Below, one piece after another: positions 39,239-48,525 of a DNA stretch of 64,000 nucleotides (position 1 is its first letter; each line of letters opens with the position of its first letter). Made by a program: the position numbers and the translations under genes. The DNA lies in NCBI GenBank assembly GCA_963777665.1, contig CAVZRJ010000003.1, forward strand, positions 562,499 to 626,498, written 5' to 3'. Source of the DNA: Bog-756 sp963777665. GTDB lineage: Bacteria; Actinomycetota; Acidimicrobiia; Acidimicrobiales; RAAP-2. The notes below the pieces were generated by a model, which saw only the letters and a program-made list of their open reading frames with translations, searched no databases and was not told the DNA's origin.

Positions 39239-40513
39239 ATGATGCTGGCACATGGGAAAATGAGCAAGGCGTTGCTGACCGCGGCCGTGGCCCTGCCGCT
39301 CGTCGCTGCCGGGTGCTCGAGTGGAGGATCGGCAACGTCGACCACCTCGAGCGGGGGATCCTCGACGAAGACCCCGATCACCATTGCGTACGTCACCGAC
39401 CTCACCGGCCCAGGTGCATCCCAGAATGTCTCATCTCCCGCCGGATTCAACGCTCGGATCGACATGCAGAACGCGGCGGGGGGAGTGAACGGACACCAGC
39501 TGGTGCCCCTGATCATCGACGATCAGACGAGCCCGTCGCTCATCGTGACCGCAGTTCAGAGTGCAATCTCCAAGGGCGCGTTCGGGATCGTCTCCCAGAG
39601 CCCGCTGTTCTTCCTCGCGGCCAGCTACCCGCATCAGGCGGGCGTTCCGGTGACCGGTACCTACGACGACGGACCGGAGTGGGGTACGCAGCCCTACACG
39701 AACATGTTCGCGTCCGACAACGGAAGCGTGGATCCCAAGTACCCGGTCAACACCCAGATCGGGGACTTCCTCAAACAGCACGGGGCGACGACTCTCGGAT
39801 CCTACGGCTATTCGATCTCGCCGTCGTCCAGCCGGGCCGCCATCGGCACCGCGCAGTCGTTCCAGCACGCCGGGGGCAAGACCGGGGTCCTCGACACCAC
39901 GGTCCCTTTCGGTGGTGTGGACTTCACGAGCGAAGCGTTGCTCGCCAAGCAGCACAACGTCGACTCGATGGTCCCGGCCATGGACAACAACTCCAACTAC
40001 GCGCTGGCGACAGCGCTCAAGCAGGAAGGGGTGAAGCTCAAGGCGGTCCTCTTCGCGACCGGATACGAACCAGACGCCATCAACTCTTCGGCGTGGGGTG
40101 ATCTGCAGGGAGACTACTTCCTGTCCCTGTTCCGACCGTTCTCCCTTCCCAATGCCGGCACCCAGCAGATGGCGTCGGCGCTGCAGAAGTACGCCCATTT
40201 CACCAGCACCCAGTTTCCGACGTTCTCCCAGTACGAGTCATGGGCGGGGGCCGACCTCATGATCAAGGGCCTCGAGTTGGCCGGACCGAATCCGACCCGC
40301 GAAGCGGTCATCCACGACCTTCGTGGCGTGACGTCGTACAACGCCAACGGGCTGTTGCCGATCAACCTCGACTACGCAACCAATTTCGGGCACAACCCCC
40401 CGCAGACCTGCGCCTGGATCATGAAGGCAGAAACGACGGGATTCACTGCGATCTCCTCGACACCGACCTGCGGGACGGATCTGCCGGGTACGTCCACCGC
40501 GAGTGCGAGCTGA
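39239..40513 (+). CDS. ABC transporter substrate-binding lipoprotein, LivK type
   Basis: A 424-residue periplasmic-binding-protein-fold receptor. The signal peptide ends in the lipobox VAAGC, then a Ser/Thr/Gly-rich linker precedes ITIAYVTDLTGPGASQNV, the first strand of the LivK (Peripla_BP_6) domain. The bilobed body runs to DLRGVTSYNANGLLPINLDY near the end. It is lipid-anchored outside the membrane and delivers ligand to the fused permease. A GGAGGA site precedes tandem ATGs at 39239 and 39242. Confidence 0.92.
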   Translation: MMLAHGKMSKALLTAAVALPLVAAGCSSGGSATSTTSSGGSSTKTPITIAYVTDLTGPGASQNVSSPAGFNARIDMQNAAGGVNGHQLVPLIIDDQTSPSLIVTAVQSAISKGAFGIVSQSPLFFLAASYPHQAGVPVTGTYDDGPEWGTQPYTNMFASDNGSVDPKYPVNTQIGDFLKQHGATTLGSYGYSISPSSSRAAIGTAQSFQHAGGKTGVLDTTVPFGGVDFTSEALLAKQHNVDSMVPAMDNNSNYALATALKQEGVKLKAVLFATGYEPDAINSSAWGDLQGDYFLSLFRPFSLPNAGTQQMASALQKYAHFTSTQFPTFSQYESWAGADLMIKGLELAGPNPTREAVIHDLRGVTSYNANGLLPINLDYATNFGHNPPQTCAWIMKAETTGFTAISSTPTCGTDLPGTSTASAS

Positions 40514-40562
40514 CGCCCGCCCTGCGGCGGTCCAGCACCACCTCGCCAAGGAGTCCGAGACG

Positions 40563-41708
40563 ATGAAGACGCAAGCTGCCGTGCTCTTTGACCGGGAACA
40601 GGACTGGCAGATCCTCCAGATCGACCTGGACCCGCCCACGGACCACGAGGTGCTGGTCCGGTGGGCGGCCGCGGGCCTCTGTCATTCCGACCAGCATCTC
40701 CGGACCAACGACATCGGTTCGCCCACCAACCCGGAGGTGGGGCCCGATCCGAGGCTCTTCCCGTTGGTGGGGGGCCACGAGGGGGCCGGCGTCGTCGAGG
40801 CGCTCGGGCCGGGCGTGGTCGGCCTCGCGGTGGGCGATCACGTGGCCGCCAGCTTCTTCCCGATCTGTGGCCGGTGCAAGATGTGCCTCACCGGGCACAC
40901 GAACCTCTGCGACCTGGGTGCGGAGACTTTTTCGCGCGGACAGATCTCTGACGGGACGGTCCGTTACCACTACGACGGACGCCCGCTCAACGTGATGTCC
41001 AAGCTGGGGACCTTCGCCGAGTACGGCGTCGTCCACGAGGCGTCGCTGGTGAAGGTGGAACCGGACCTGCCGATGTCGGCGGTGGCCCTCGTCTCGTGCG
41101 GCGTCACGACCGGCTGGGGCTCGGCGGTGTACCGGGCGCAGGTCGAACCGGGTGACACCGTCGTGGTGGTCGGTGTCGGGGGCGTCGGGATGAACGCGGT
41201 CCAGGGTGCGCACATGGTCGGGGCGAAGCACGTCGTCGCTGTGGATCCCGTGGAGTTCAAACAGAAGGCGGCGCTCGACTTCGGCGCGACGCATACGGCG
41301 GGGTCGATGGAGGAGGCGCTTCCCGTTGTCACCGACCTGACCCGTGGCCAGATGGCCGACGCGGTCATCCTCGTGCCGAGCGTGATGTACGGGGACCTGA
41401 TGGCCGCCGCCCTCGCGCTCACCGGAAAGAACGGCACGTGCGTGGTCACGGGGGTCGCCCCGCAGGCGCAGTCGGAGTGCAGCATCAATCTCTTCGAGCT
41501 CGCGATGTGGCAGAAGGAGGTGCGGGGGGTCGTCTTCGGGGCAGCGAACCCGCGCTTCGACATCCCCAACCTGCTCGCGCTCTACCAGGCCGGACGGCTC
41601 AAGCTGGACGAGCTGGTCACCCGGACCTATCGGCTCGACCAGATCAACCAGGGCTACCAGGACATGCTCGACGGGGTGAACATCCGTGGCGTCGTCACCT
41701 TCGACTAG
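40563..41708 (+). CDS. Zinc-dependent alcohol dehydrogenase, NDMA-dependent type
   Basis: A 381-residue MDR dehydrogenase. Catalytic zinc ligands are in GLCHSDQH and GGHEGAGVV. The structural zinc site is CGRCKMCLTGHTNLC, and the NAD-binding loop is VVGVGGVGMNAVQGAHMVGA. The tail ITFDEL-like region (LDGVNIRGVVTF) and overall sequence resemble the NDMA-dependent (mycofactocin-linked) alcohol dehydrogenases of actinobacteria, whose NAD is not exchangeable. AAGGAG precedes ATG 40563. It probably oxidises a primary or alicyclic alcohol within the island. No mycofactocin genes are in this window. Confidence 0.87.
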   Translation: MKTQAAVLFDREQDWQILQIDLDPPTDHEVLVRWAAAGLCHSDQHLRTNDIGSPTNPEVGPDPRLFPLVGGHEGAGVVEALGPGVVGLAVGDHVAASFFPICGRCKMCLTGHTNLCDLGAETFSRGQISDGTVRYHYDGRPLNVMSKLGTFAEYGVVHEASLVKVEPDLPMSAVALVSCGVTTGWGSAVYRAQVEPGDTVVVVGVGGVGMNAVQGAHMVGAKHVVAVDPVEFKQKAALDFGATHTAGSMEEALPVVTDLTRGQMADAVILVPSVMYGDLMAAALALTGKNGTCVVTGVAPQAQSECSINLFELAMWQKEVRGVVFGAANPRFDIPNLLALYQAGRLKLDELVTRTYRLDQINQGYQDMLDGVNIRGVVTFD

Positions 41709-41773
41709 CCGCGCCGCGCTCCTCCCCGGCCTGCACCACGACCGATGACCGAACCCGCGCCACCGACCCTACG

Positions 41774-43379
41774 GTGAGACGCACGGAGGGGCCGCCGCTG
41801 CGCAGAACGGCCGAAGAGCTGTTCGGCCCTGCGGGTACGCCGCGGGTGGTGGTGATCGGCGCAGGGTTCGGCGGGATCGCGGCGGGGGTAAAACTCAAGC
41901 AGGCCGGCATCGAGACGTTCAAGATCTACGAGTCCTCACGCGGGGTCGGGGGTACCTGGTGGGACAACACCTACCCCGGCGCAGAGGTCGACGTGGACTC
42001 GAACCTCTACCGCTACTCGTTCAAGCCCCACAACTGGACCCGGACCCATGCCCGGCAGGCGGAGCTCCAGGCGTATCTCGACGAGACAGTCGAGCAATTC
42101 GGCCTGTCCCCGCACCTCCGGTTGGGAGTCACCGTCAGATCGGCACGATGGGACGAGGGCCGCCACGTCTGGACGGTCGATCTCGATCCGGGTGAAAGCG
42201 ACGAGTGCCACGTCGCGATCAGCGCTGTCGGGTTCCTCAACGTCCCCCGCTGTCCCGACTGGCCGGGGCTCGACGACTTCTCCGGCCCGAGCTTCCACAC
42301 CGCCCGCTGGGACCACGGCTGCGACCTGTCCGGCAAGGTGGTGGCCGTCGTTGGCACCGGATCCACGGCGGCCCAGGTCGTGCCCTCGATCCAGCCGATC
42401 GCGCAGAAGGTCACCGTCTTCCAGCGGGAGCCGGGGTGGGTCCTCCCGAAGGGTGAGCGCGACCTGACCACGGCGGAGCGAACCTTGCTCGCCCGGTCCT
42501 GGTGGCGGTCACTGGACCGCTTCCGCTCGCGCTGGACGTTGGAGCGGAACCTGTGGGGCGGGGCGATGTTCAGGCCCGGCACGCGGCTCAACCGGAAGCG
42601 TGAGCAGACCTGCCGTGCGTACATCGCCCGCAAGTTCGCCGATCGTCCCGACCTGCGCGACGCGGTCACCCCGAGCTATCCGTTCCCCGGCAAGCGGCCG
42701 ATCCTGGCCACCACCTTCTATCCCGCGCTCCGGGAGCCCAACGTGGAGCTCGTTCCCCGGGGCGTGACACGGATCACCCCCACCGGCGTCGTCGACTCGG
42801 ACGGGGTGGAGCGGCCGGTGGACGTGCTCGTCATGGCGACCGGCTTTCGGGCCGCCGACTACCTCGCCCGTCTCGCGATCGTGGGGAAGGAAGGTGTGAC
42901 CCTCCACGAGCACTGGGCGGGGGAGCCGCGGGCGTTCCTGGGCATCACGGTCCCCGGGTTCCCCAATCTCTTCCTGCTCTACGGTCCCGGCACCAACGGC
43001 GGTGAGCTCGTCTCGATGCTCGAGGCCCAGGCCGAGTACGCCGTGCGCTCGGTGAAGCGCATGCGGCGCAGCACGGGTCAGCGCCATCGAGGTCACTCCG
43101 ACCGCCGAGGCCTTCTGGAACCGCTGGCTGCAGTCCAAGATGCGGGGCACGTCGTGGACGCTCACCCGCAACTACTTCACCTCCGAGTCCGGCAGGGTCG
43201 TGACGCAATGGCCGTCCGGCAACCTGGTGTACCGCGTGCTCACGAAGCTCCTCGGCCGGGTGTCCGAGACGACCCGACGCTCGGCGGGTGGCCCGGACGA
43301 CCGGCGTTCCGTCGACGTCGGACAACCCGGGACGCAGCCGGGCGCGGAGGCGCCGACGACCGTCTCGATCCGTCAGTGA
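41774..43379 (+). CDS. Flavin-containing monooxygenase, Baeyer-Villiger type, frame broken near 43077
   Basis: FAD/NADPH monooxygenase with two Rossmann motifs (VVVIGAGFGGIAAG and VAVVGTGSTAAQVV), and between them the Baeyer-Villiger fingerprint FSGPSFHTARWDH (F-x-G-x-x-x-H-T-x-x-W). Such enzymes convert ketones to esters or lactones, which fits between an alcohol dehydrogenase and hydrolases. One extra base near 43077 shifts the last 100 residues; corrected, it continues SAIEVTPTAEAFWNRW and ends at 43379, giving 534 residues. The GTG start at 41774 is the best fit, with the fold beginning about 25 residues in. Confidence 0.87.
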
Positions 43380-43428
43380 GGCTCCACGTCCACCAGGTGG
43401 GAGTCACCGAACCACAGGAGGGATTCCA

Positions 43429-44520
43429 ATGGACGAGATGATGTTCTCGTGTGACGATCACCTGGACCTGAGGGCCGTGCCGGTCGGGCTGTGGCAGTCA
43501 CGGGTGCCGAAGGACATCCTCGACCGGGCCCCCCGGGTGGTCACCCGCGACGGGCAGCCGACCTGGGTGAGCGGTGACCGTGTGCTCGGGGCCAGCGGAG
43601 CGCCGCTCGCCAACCTCAGCGCGATCGGGCGGGCCGGTCTCGAGGACGACGGCTTCCGGGCCAGCACGACGAAGCTGCGCCTCGAGGACATGGACCGTGA
43701 CGGCATCTGGGCATCGGTGATCTACGGGCCCGTACCGCTCACCCTTTCGATCCCCGAGCCCGACCTCCAGGACGTCTGTTACGCGGCCTGGAACGACTGG
43801 GCGGTCGAGGAGTTCAACGCGGCAGCACCGGACAGGCTGTGCATCCTTGCCTTCCTCCCCAGCCATTCACCTGAGGCGGCGGTCGCCGAGCTCGAGCGCT
43901 GTGCCGCCATCGGCCACCGGGGCGCGCTCATCGACGTCTTCGACTTCGATCCGGGCGATCAGGCCTGGGACCGGCTCTGGGCGGCGGCCGATGCCACCGG
44001 CCTGCCGATCAGCTTCCACATCAAGGGGGGATCCTCGCCGAGGCTCAGCTATCAGATGGGATCGTGGAAATCCGCGGCGTTCGCCACGTTGCTGCCGCTC
44101 CAGCTGGACGAGATGCTCGCCATCATGGTGTTCTCCGGCGCACTCGAACGCCACCCCGGCCTGACACTCGTCCTCGCCGAGGCTGGTGTCGGCTGGCTCC
44201 CGTACTTCCTGGCCCGGATGGACATGGAATGGGAGAACCTTCGGGGACTCATCGACTACGCACCGAACATCCCGCCCTCGGAGCTGTTCCGCCGTCAGGT
44301 CATCGCAACCTTCGAGGAGGAGAAACTGGCGGATCAGTTCATCCCGTACCTGGGTGCCGACTCGTGCATGTGGGCGTCGGACTATCCGCACACGGACAGC
44401 ACGTTCCCCGAGTCACGCCGCGCGATCGAGGAGACATTGGGGTCACTCCCCGCCGAGGACCGCCGGAAGATCACCGCGCTCAACTGCAAGAAGCTGTACG
44501 GCTTCGAGCATGCCGACTGA
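43429..44520 (+). CDS. Amidohydrolase-2 family metal-dependent hydrolase
   Basis: A 363-residue TIM-barrel protein of the amidohydrolase-2 family, with the metal-site start FSCDDHLDL (DxH form), the internal ISFHIKGG, and the C-terminal MWASDYPHTDSTFPES. Relatives include decarboxylases and ring-cleavage or lactone hydrolases. AGGAGGG lies a few bases before ATG 43429. Its end overlaps the next gene by 11 bases. A second, diverged amidohydrolase is encoded at 50125, so the island carries two such steps. Confidence 0.87.
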   Translation: MDEMMFSCDDHLDLRAVPVGLWQSRVPKDILDRAPRVVTRDGQPTWVSGDRVLGASGAPLANLSAIGRAGLEDDGFRASTTKLRLEDMDRDGIWASVIYGPVPLTLSIPEPDLQDVCYAAWNDWAVEEFNAAAPDRLCILAFLPSHSPEAAVAELERCAAIGHRGALIDVFDFDPGDQAWDRLWAAADATGLPISFHIKGGSSPRLSYQMGSWKSAAFATLLPLQLDEMLAIMVFSGALERHPGLTLVLAEAGVGWLPYFLARMDMEWENLRGLIDYAPNIPPSELFRRQVIATFEEEKLADQFIPYLGADSCMWASDYPHTDSTFPESRRAIEETLGSLPAEDRRKITALNCKKLYGFEHAD

Positions 44521-45382
44521 GCCGCACGCCGGCCCGGAGGCCGGTGCCATCCTGGGATTCGACCACGTCGCCCTGCCGATGCAGGACAGCGAGGCCATGA
44601 TCGGGTTCTACCGCAGGCTCGGACTCGAGGTGACGGAGAACCCCTACCTGGTGCAGGTGCAGTTCGGTACGCAGATGGTCAACTTCCACCGTTCCGAGCT
44701 CTGGCGCACGGACTTCGAGCTCCGGGCACCGGCGGCGACCCCGCCGTGCGGCGACCTCTGCCTCGTCTGGGAGGGCTCGGCGGCTGCCCTCGACGCACTG
44801 CTCGAGCGCGCCGGCGCGAGGGTCATCGAGGGGCCGGCCGAGCGTCAGGGTGGGCGTCGGATCGCCGGTTCGAGCGTCTACGTGCGCGACCCGGATGGCA
44901 ATCTGCTCGAGTTCATCCGCTATCCGGAGCCCGTTCGGCCGGACGTGTCGGACGAGACGGCGATCACCGCGCTCGTCTACTCGTATGCGTTCCTGGTCGA
45001 CGCAGGCGACGTGGACGGAGTCGCCGCACTGTTCGAGCATGCGACCTGGCGGTCGGGCGGCAGTGACGTCGTCCGGCACGGGAGTGCAGAGGTGAGGCCG
45101 GTCTACGAGCAGCTTGCAGCCTCCGGAACTGGTTCCCGTTCCAAGCACCTGCTCACCAACCTGAGCGTCGAGGTCCAGCCGGGCGCCACCGCTGCGTCGT
45201 CGCGGTGCTACTGGTCCGTCCTGCGTTCCGACACCGACAACCGGCTCAGCATCACCCTCTCGGGCCAGTACATCGACCGCTTCGCCAAGGTCGACGGCCG
45301 GTGGCGCTTCGCCGACCGGCTCATCACGACGGACCTGGTCGGCCCCGACCGACTGGGCCCCGATGGATCTCGGGTAGCTTGA
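44510..45382 (+). CDS. Fusion of a VOC (glyoxalase/dioxygenase-fold) domain with a SnoaL/NTF2-like domain
   Basis: A 290-residue two-domain protein. Residues 14-135 form a VOC domain (ILGFDHVALPMQDSEAMIGFY, then SSVYVRDPDGNLLEFIRYPE, with metal-type His and Glu). Residues 145-285 form a SnoaL-like alpha+beta cone (YAFLVDAGDVDGVAALFEHA, then GQYIDRFAKVDGRWRFADRL), a fold used by ring hydroxylases, isomerases and dehydratases. Either domain alone is common; the fusion is not. The start codon lies inside the previous amidohydrolase gene, implying coupling. A role in converting the same intermediate in sequence is inferred. Confidence 0.8.
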   Translation: MPTEPHAGPEAGAILGFDHVALPMQDSEAMIGFYRRLGLEVTENPYLVQVQFGTQMVNFHRSELWRTDFELRAPAATPPCGDLCLVWEGSAAALDALLERAGARVIEGPAERQGGRRIAGSSVYVRDPDGNLLEFIRYPEPVRPDVSDETAITALVYSYAFLVDAGDVDGVAALFEHATWRSGGSDVVRHGSAEVRPVYEQLAASGTGSRSKHLLTNLSVEVQPGATAASSRCYWSVLRSDTDNRLSITLSGQYIDRFAKVDGRWRFADRLITTDLVGPDRLGPDGSRVA

Positions 45383-45472
45383 CGCTCCGGCGTGATGGGT
45401 TCGGCGCGCGAGCGGATGGAAGGGATGCCTTCCGGGGATCTGCAGCCTCCGGCCGATCAGAGAGGACCGACG

Positions 45473-46244
45473 ATGACCGACACCGAACAATTCGCGAGGA
45501 TCAAGACCAGGACGGACGACGGGATCGCCGCGCTGACGCTCGCCAGCGACAAGGTCAACGCACTGGACGTCGAGACCCTCGAGGAGATCGCCGCGTACGT
45601 CGACCGCTGCGACAAGGATCCCGAGGTCCGGGCCCTGGCGGTGACCGGAGAAGGCTCGATTTTCTCTGCCGGGCTCAACGTGAGCGAGGTTCTGGACAAC
45701 GAGAAGAGTCGCACCGGAGTGCTCCTCGACGCACTGAACACGGCGCTCGTCCGCCTGTTCCGGTGTGCGAAGCCGACCGTCGCTGCGATCAACGGACCGG
45801 CGATCGCCGGCGGGTGCATCCTGGCGTGCGCCTGCGACAAGCGGGTGATGGCGGAGGGTGCACGGATCGGGGCAACCGAGCTCAGGGTGGGCGTGGCGTT
45901 GCCGGTCTTCGCGATCGAGCTCCTCCGACACGCCTGCGGCGAGCAGGCGGAGCAGCTGGTCTTCGACGCCGCCCTGCTCGACGCCGACGAGGCATGTCGC
46001 CTCGGGCTCGCCCACCAGGTCGTCCCTGCAGCCGAGCTGCAGGCAGCGGCCGTCGGCGCTCGCCGGGCAGTTGGCGGACCTCGATGCCAGGGCGTATGCC
46101 CTGGCCAAGGCCGCCACACGACGGGTCGCGCTCTCGGTCCTCGAGGATGACGGGTGCCGACGCATCGAGCGGGATGTGCTCGAGCACTGGCAGGACGACA
46201 CGACCCGGGCCAGTCTCGAGCGGCTGCGCAAGCCGAAGGGTTGA
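45473..46244 (+). CDS. Enoyl-CoA hydratase/isomerase family protein, frame broken near 46057
   Basis: Crotonase-fold protein with VTGEGSIFSAGLNVSEVL and AAINGPAIAGGCILACACDKRV forming the oxyanion hole. ATELRVGVALPVFAIELLRH corresponds to the isomerase-like active-site helix. A single extra base near 46057 splits off the last 60 residues; corrected it reads ...VGLAGQLADLDARAYALAKAA and ends at 46244, a normal 256 residues. It would hydrate or isomerise an enoyl-CoA made by the dehydrogenases of this island. The ATG follows AGAGGA. Confidence 0.85.
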
Positions 46245-46255
46245 GCCGCCGGAGC

Positions 46256-47401
46256 TCAGCGCACGGACCGGAAGAATTCCTGCAGGTCCCCGGCGAACAG
46301 TTCGGGCTCTTCCATGGCGGCGAAGTGGCCGCCCCGCGGCATGGTGGCCCAATGGGTGACGTTGTACTGCTGCTCGACCCATGAGCGCGGCCAGCGCAGC
46401 ACTTCCTTGGGGTACCGCGCCACCCCGGTCGGCACGTCGATGAAGGGCAGCTTCTCGGTGAGGACGCCGGTCTGGTTGGTCTCCCAGTAGAGCCGGGCCG
46501 ACGACGTGGCGGTCTCGGTCAGCCAGTAGACCATCACATTGGTGAGGAGCTGGTCCCGGGTGAAGGAGCGCTCTGGGTCACCCCCACAGTCGCTCCAGGC
46601 CCGGAACTTCTCGACGATCCACGCCAGGAGTCCCGCCGGCGAGTCGTTGAGGCCGACACCCACCGTCTGGGGCTTGGTCCCCTGCTCGTTGGCGTAGGCG
46701 GACTCCTGGCGGGTGAAGCGTTGCATGTCGGCGAGATCCGCCTGCTCCTCGTCGGTGAGCTCGCCGGGTTCGGCCGGCCGGACGCCGATCGGCATGTTGA
46801 GGTGGATGGCGGCACAGTGGGCCGGATCGAGCGCGCCGATGCGCGTGGTGACCTGCGCACCCCAGTCACCGCCCTGGGCGCCGTAGCGCCCGTAGTCGAG
46901 ACGATCCATGAGGACGATGAATGCCTCGGCGATACGCCGCACGTCCCAGCCGCGTGTCCGGGGCGGCTCCGAGAACCCGTATCCCGGAAGCGATGGTGCG
47001 ACCACGTGGAACGCATCGGCAGCCCGACCGCCGTAAGCCGGCGGGTCGGTGAGCCGAGGGATCGCGTCGAGGAACTCGACGATCGAACCGGGCCAGCCGT
47101 GACTGAGGAGCAGCGGGAGCGCGTCCTGGTGGGGAGAGCGGACGTGGACGAAGTGGATCGACTGCCCGTCGATCCGCGTCCGGAACTGTTCGAATTGGTT
47201 GAGGCGGGCCTCTTCCCGACGCCAGTCGTACCCACCGAGCCAGTAGTCGACCAGCTCGCGCAGATAGGTGATCGGGATCCCGGCCTCCCACCCCGTTCCC
47301 GGGATCTGGTCCGGGAACCGTGTGCGGGCGAGGCGACTCCGGAGATCCTCGAGCTGCGCGTCGTCCACCGCCACACGGAACGGCTCGATCCCGTCACTCA
47401 T
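46256..47401 (-). CDS. Epoxide hydrolase, microsomal (EHN-domain) type
   Basis: A 381-residue alpha/beta hydrolase with the N-terminal EHN domain (FRVAVDDAQLEDLRSRLART to about residue 105), the oxyanion HGWP in LLLSHGWPGSIVEFL, the nucleophile Asp in QGGDWGAQV and the C-terminal PRGGHFAAMEEPELFA with catalytic His. It opens epoxides to diols in the cytoplasm; relatives act on limonene, juvenile hormone or xenobiotic epoxides. It is the only minus-strand gene in the island and is divergent from the acyl-CoA dehydrogenase pair, with 95 bases between. Confidence 0.9.
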   Translation of the reverse strand: MSDGIEPFRVAVDDAQLEDLRSRLARTRFPDQIPGTGWEAGIPITYLRELVDYWLGGYDWRREEARLNQFEQFRTRIDGQSIHFVHVRSPHQDALPLLLSHGWPGSIVEFLDAIPRLTDPPAYGGRAADAFHVVAPSLPGYGFSEPPRTRGWDVRRIAEAFIVLMDRLDYGRYGAQGGDWGAQVTTRIGALDPAHCAAIHLNMPIGVRPAEPGELTDEEQADLADMQRFTRQESAYANEQGTKPQTVGVGLNDSPAGLLAWIVEKFRAWSDCGGDPERSFTRDQLLTNVMVYWLTETATSSARLYWETNQTGVLTEKLPFIDVPTGVARYPKEVLRWPRSWVEQQYNVTHWATMPRGGHFAAMEEPELFAGDLQEFFRSVR

Positions 47402-47496
47402 CGACGAGCCCCCTGCTGATCCTCCGACGCTGGGCGTCCGGCGCGGGCCATCAAGTACTCTCGACCTACCGACCGGGTGCCGGGCGGACCTCGACC

Positions 47497-48525
47497 ATGG
47501 ACCTGAACCTTACAGACGAACAGCACGACCTGGTCTCGGCCGTCCGCGCCTTCCTCACCGACCGCTGCCCGCCGGATGTCGTGCGCGCCAGCGAGCCGGG
47601 CGGCTTCGATCCGGGCCTCTGGGCCGCCTTCTGCCAGATGGCCGGCCCGACCGTCGGGGTCTCCGAGAAGCTGGGCGGAGGTGGGGCATCGCTGCTCGAT
47701 CTGGAGCTCATCTGCGAGCAGCTCGGCAGCCGCCTCGCCCCGCTGCCCTTCATCGACAGCGCAGTGGCCGCACGGACCCTCGCATCGTGCGGCGGCCCTG
47801 GCAGCCAGTGCCTCAGCAGGCTGATCACCGAGCCGACGACGGTGAGCACGGTCGCCCTCCGCCCCGCGGTGGACGGGACGGTCACGCTGGTCCCCTCCGG
47901 ATCGATCGCCGACGTGGTCATCGCCATGGACGCCGACGAGCTCGTCCTCGTGACCGGTGACCGCGGCGGCGCTGCACGGAGGAACCTGGGGTCGTCGCCG
48001 GTGGCCGACCGGTCGCTCCTGGGTCCCGGGCGCTCGGTGCTCGCGGAGCGGGACATCGCCCGGTCCGCCTACGGGCAGGCGCTCGACGAGTGGCGGTCGC
48101 TGATGAGCGGCGCGCTGGTCGGTCTGGGCGAGGCAGCGCTGGCCCTCGGGGTCGAGTACGCCAAGAACCGCCGCCAGTTCGGCGTTCCCATCGGATCGTT
48201 CCAGTCGATCGCCCGTGACCTGGCGGACGCGGCGACCCTGGTGGACGGTGCGCGGCTCATCGCTCGTGAGGCCGCCTGGGCGCAGGCCGAGGAGGAGGAG
48301 CACTTCAGCGCACTCTCCTCGATGGCGTTCCTGTTCTGCACCAGGGCGGCACGCCGGGCGAGCAACGTGGCGCTGCACGTGCATGGCGGGTACGGATTCA
48401 CCCTCGAGTACGACATCCAGCTCTACTACCGAAGGGCCGAGGCGTGGCCGCTCGCGATCGGTGACCCGAGACGGGAGGTCGCCGAGCTCGCCGACGTCCT
48501 CTTCGGTCCGGTCGAGGCCCGGTGA
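47497..48525 (+). CDS. Acyl-CoA dehydrogenase, small subunit type
   Basis: A 342-residue acyl-CoA dehydrogenase-fold protein: N-terminal DLNLTDEQHDLVSAVRAFL, a reduced middle domain, then the C-terminal helices YAKNRRQFGVPIGSFQSIARD and HVHGGYGFTLEYDIQLYYRRAE. The central substrate and flavin loop is poorly conserved, as in one subunit of the alpha2-beta2 FadE pairs of mycobacterial steroid catabolism. The next gene, another acyl-CoA dehydrogenase, starts at its stop, so a heterotetramer is likely. ATG 47497 follows a TACTCT hexamer about 35 bases upstream. Confidence 0.88.
   Translation: MDLNLTDEQHDLVSAVRAFLTDRCPPDVVRASEPGGFDPGLWAAFCQMAGPTVGVSEKLGGGGASLLDLELICEQLGSRLAPLPFIDSAVAARTLASCGGPGSQCLSRLITEPTTVSTVALRPAVDGTVTLVPSGSIADVVIAMDADELVLVTGDRGGAARRNLGSSPVADRSLLGPGRSVLAERDIARSAYGQALDEWRSLMSGALVGLGEAALALGVEYAKNRRQFGVPIGSFQSIARDLADAATLVDGARLIAREAAWAQAEEEEHFSALSSMAFLFCTRAARRASNVALHVHGGYGFTLEYDIQLYYRRAEAWPLAIGDPRREVAELADVLFGPVEAR

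Noticed and set aside
35521..40513. Importer for branched-chain amino acids proper
   Set aside because: The Liv family in actinobacterial catabolic clusters often carries other acids; the neighbours are catabolic enzymes, so amino acid specificity was not asserted.
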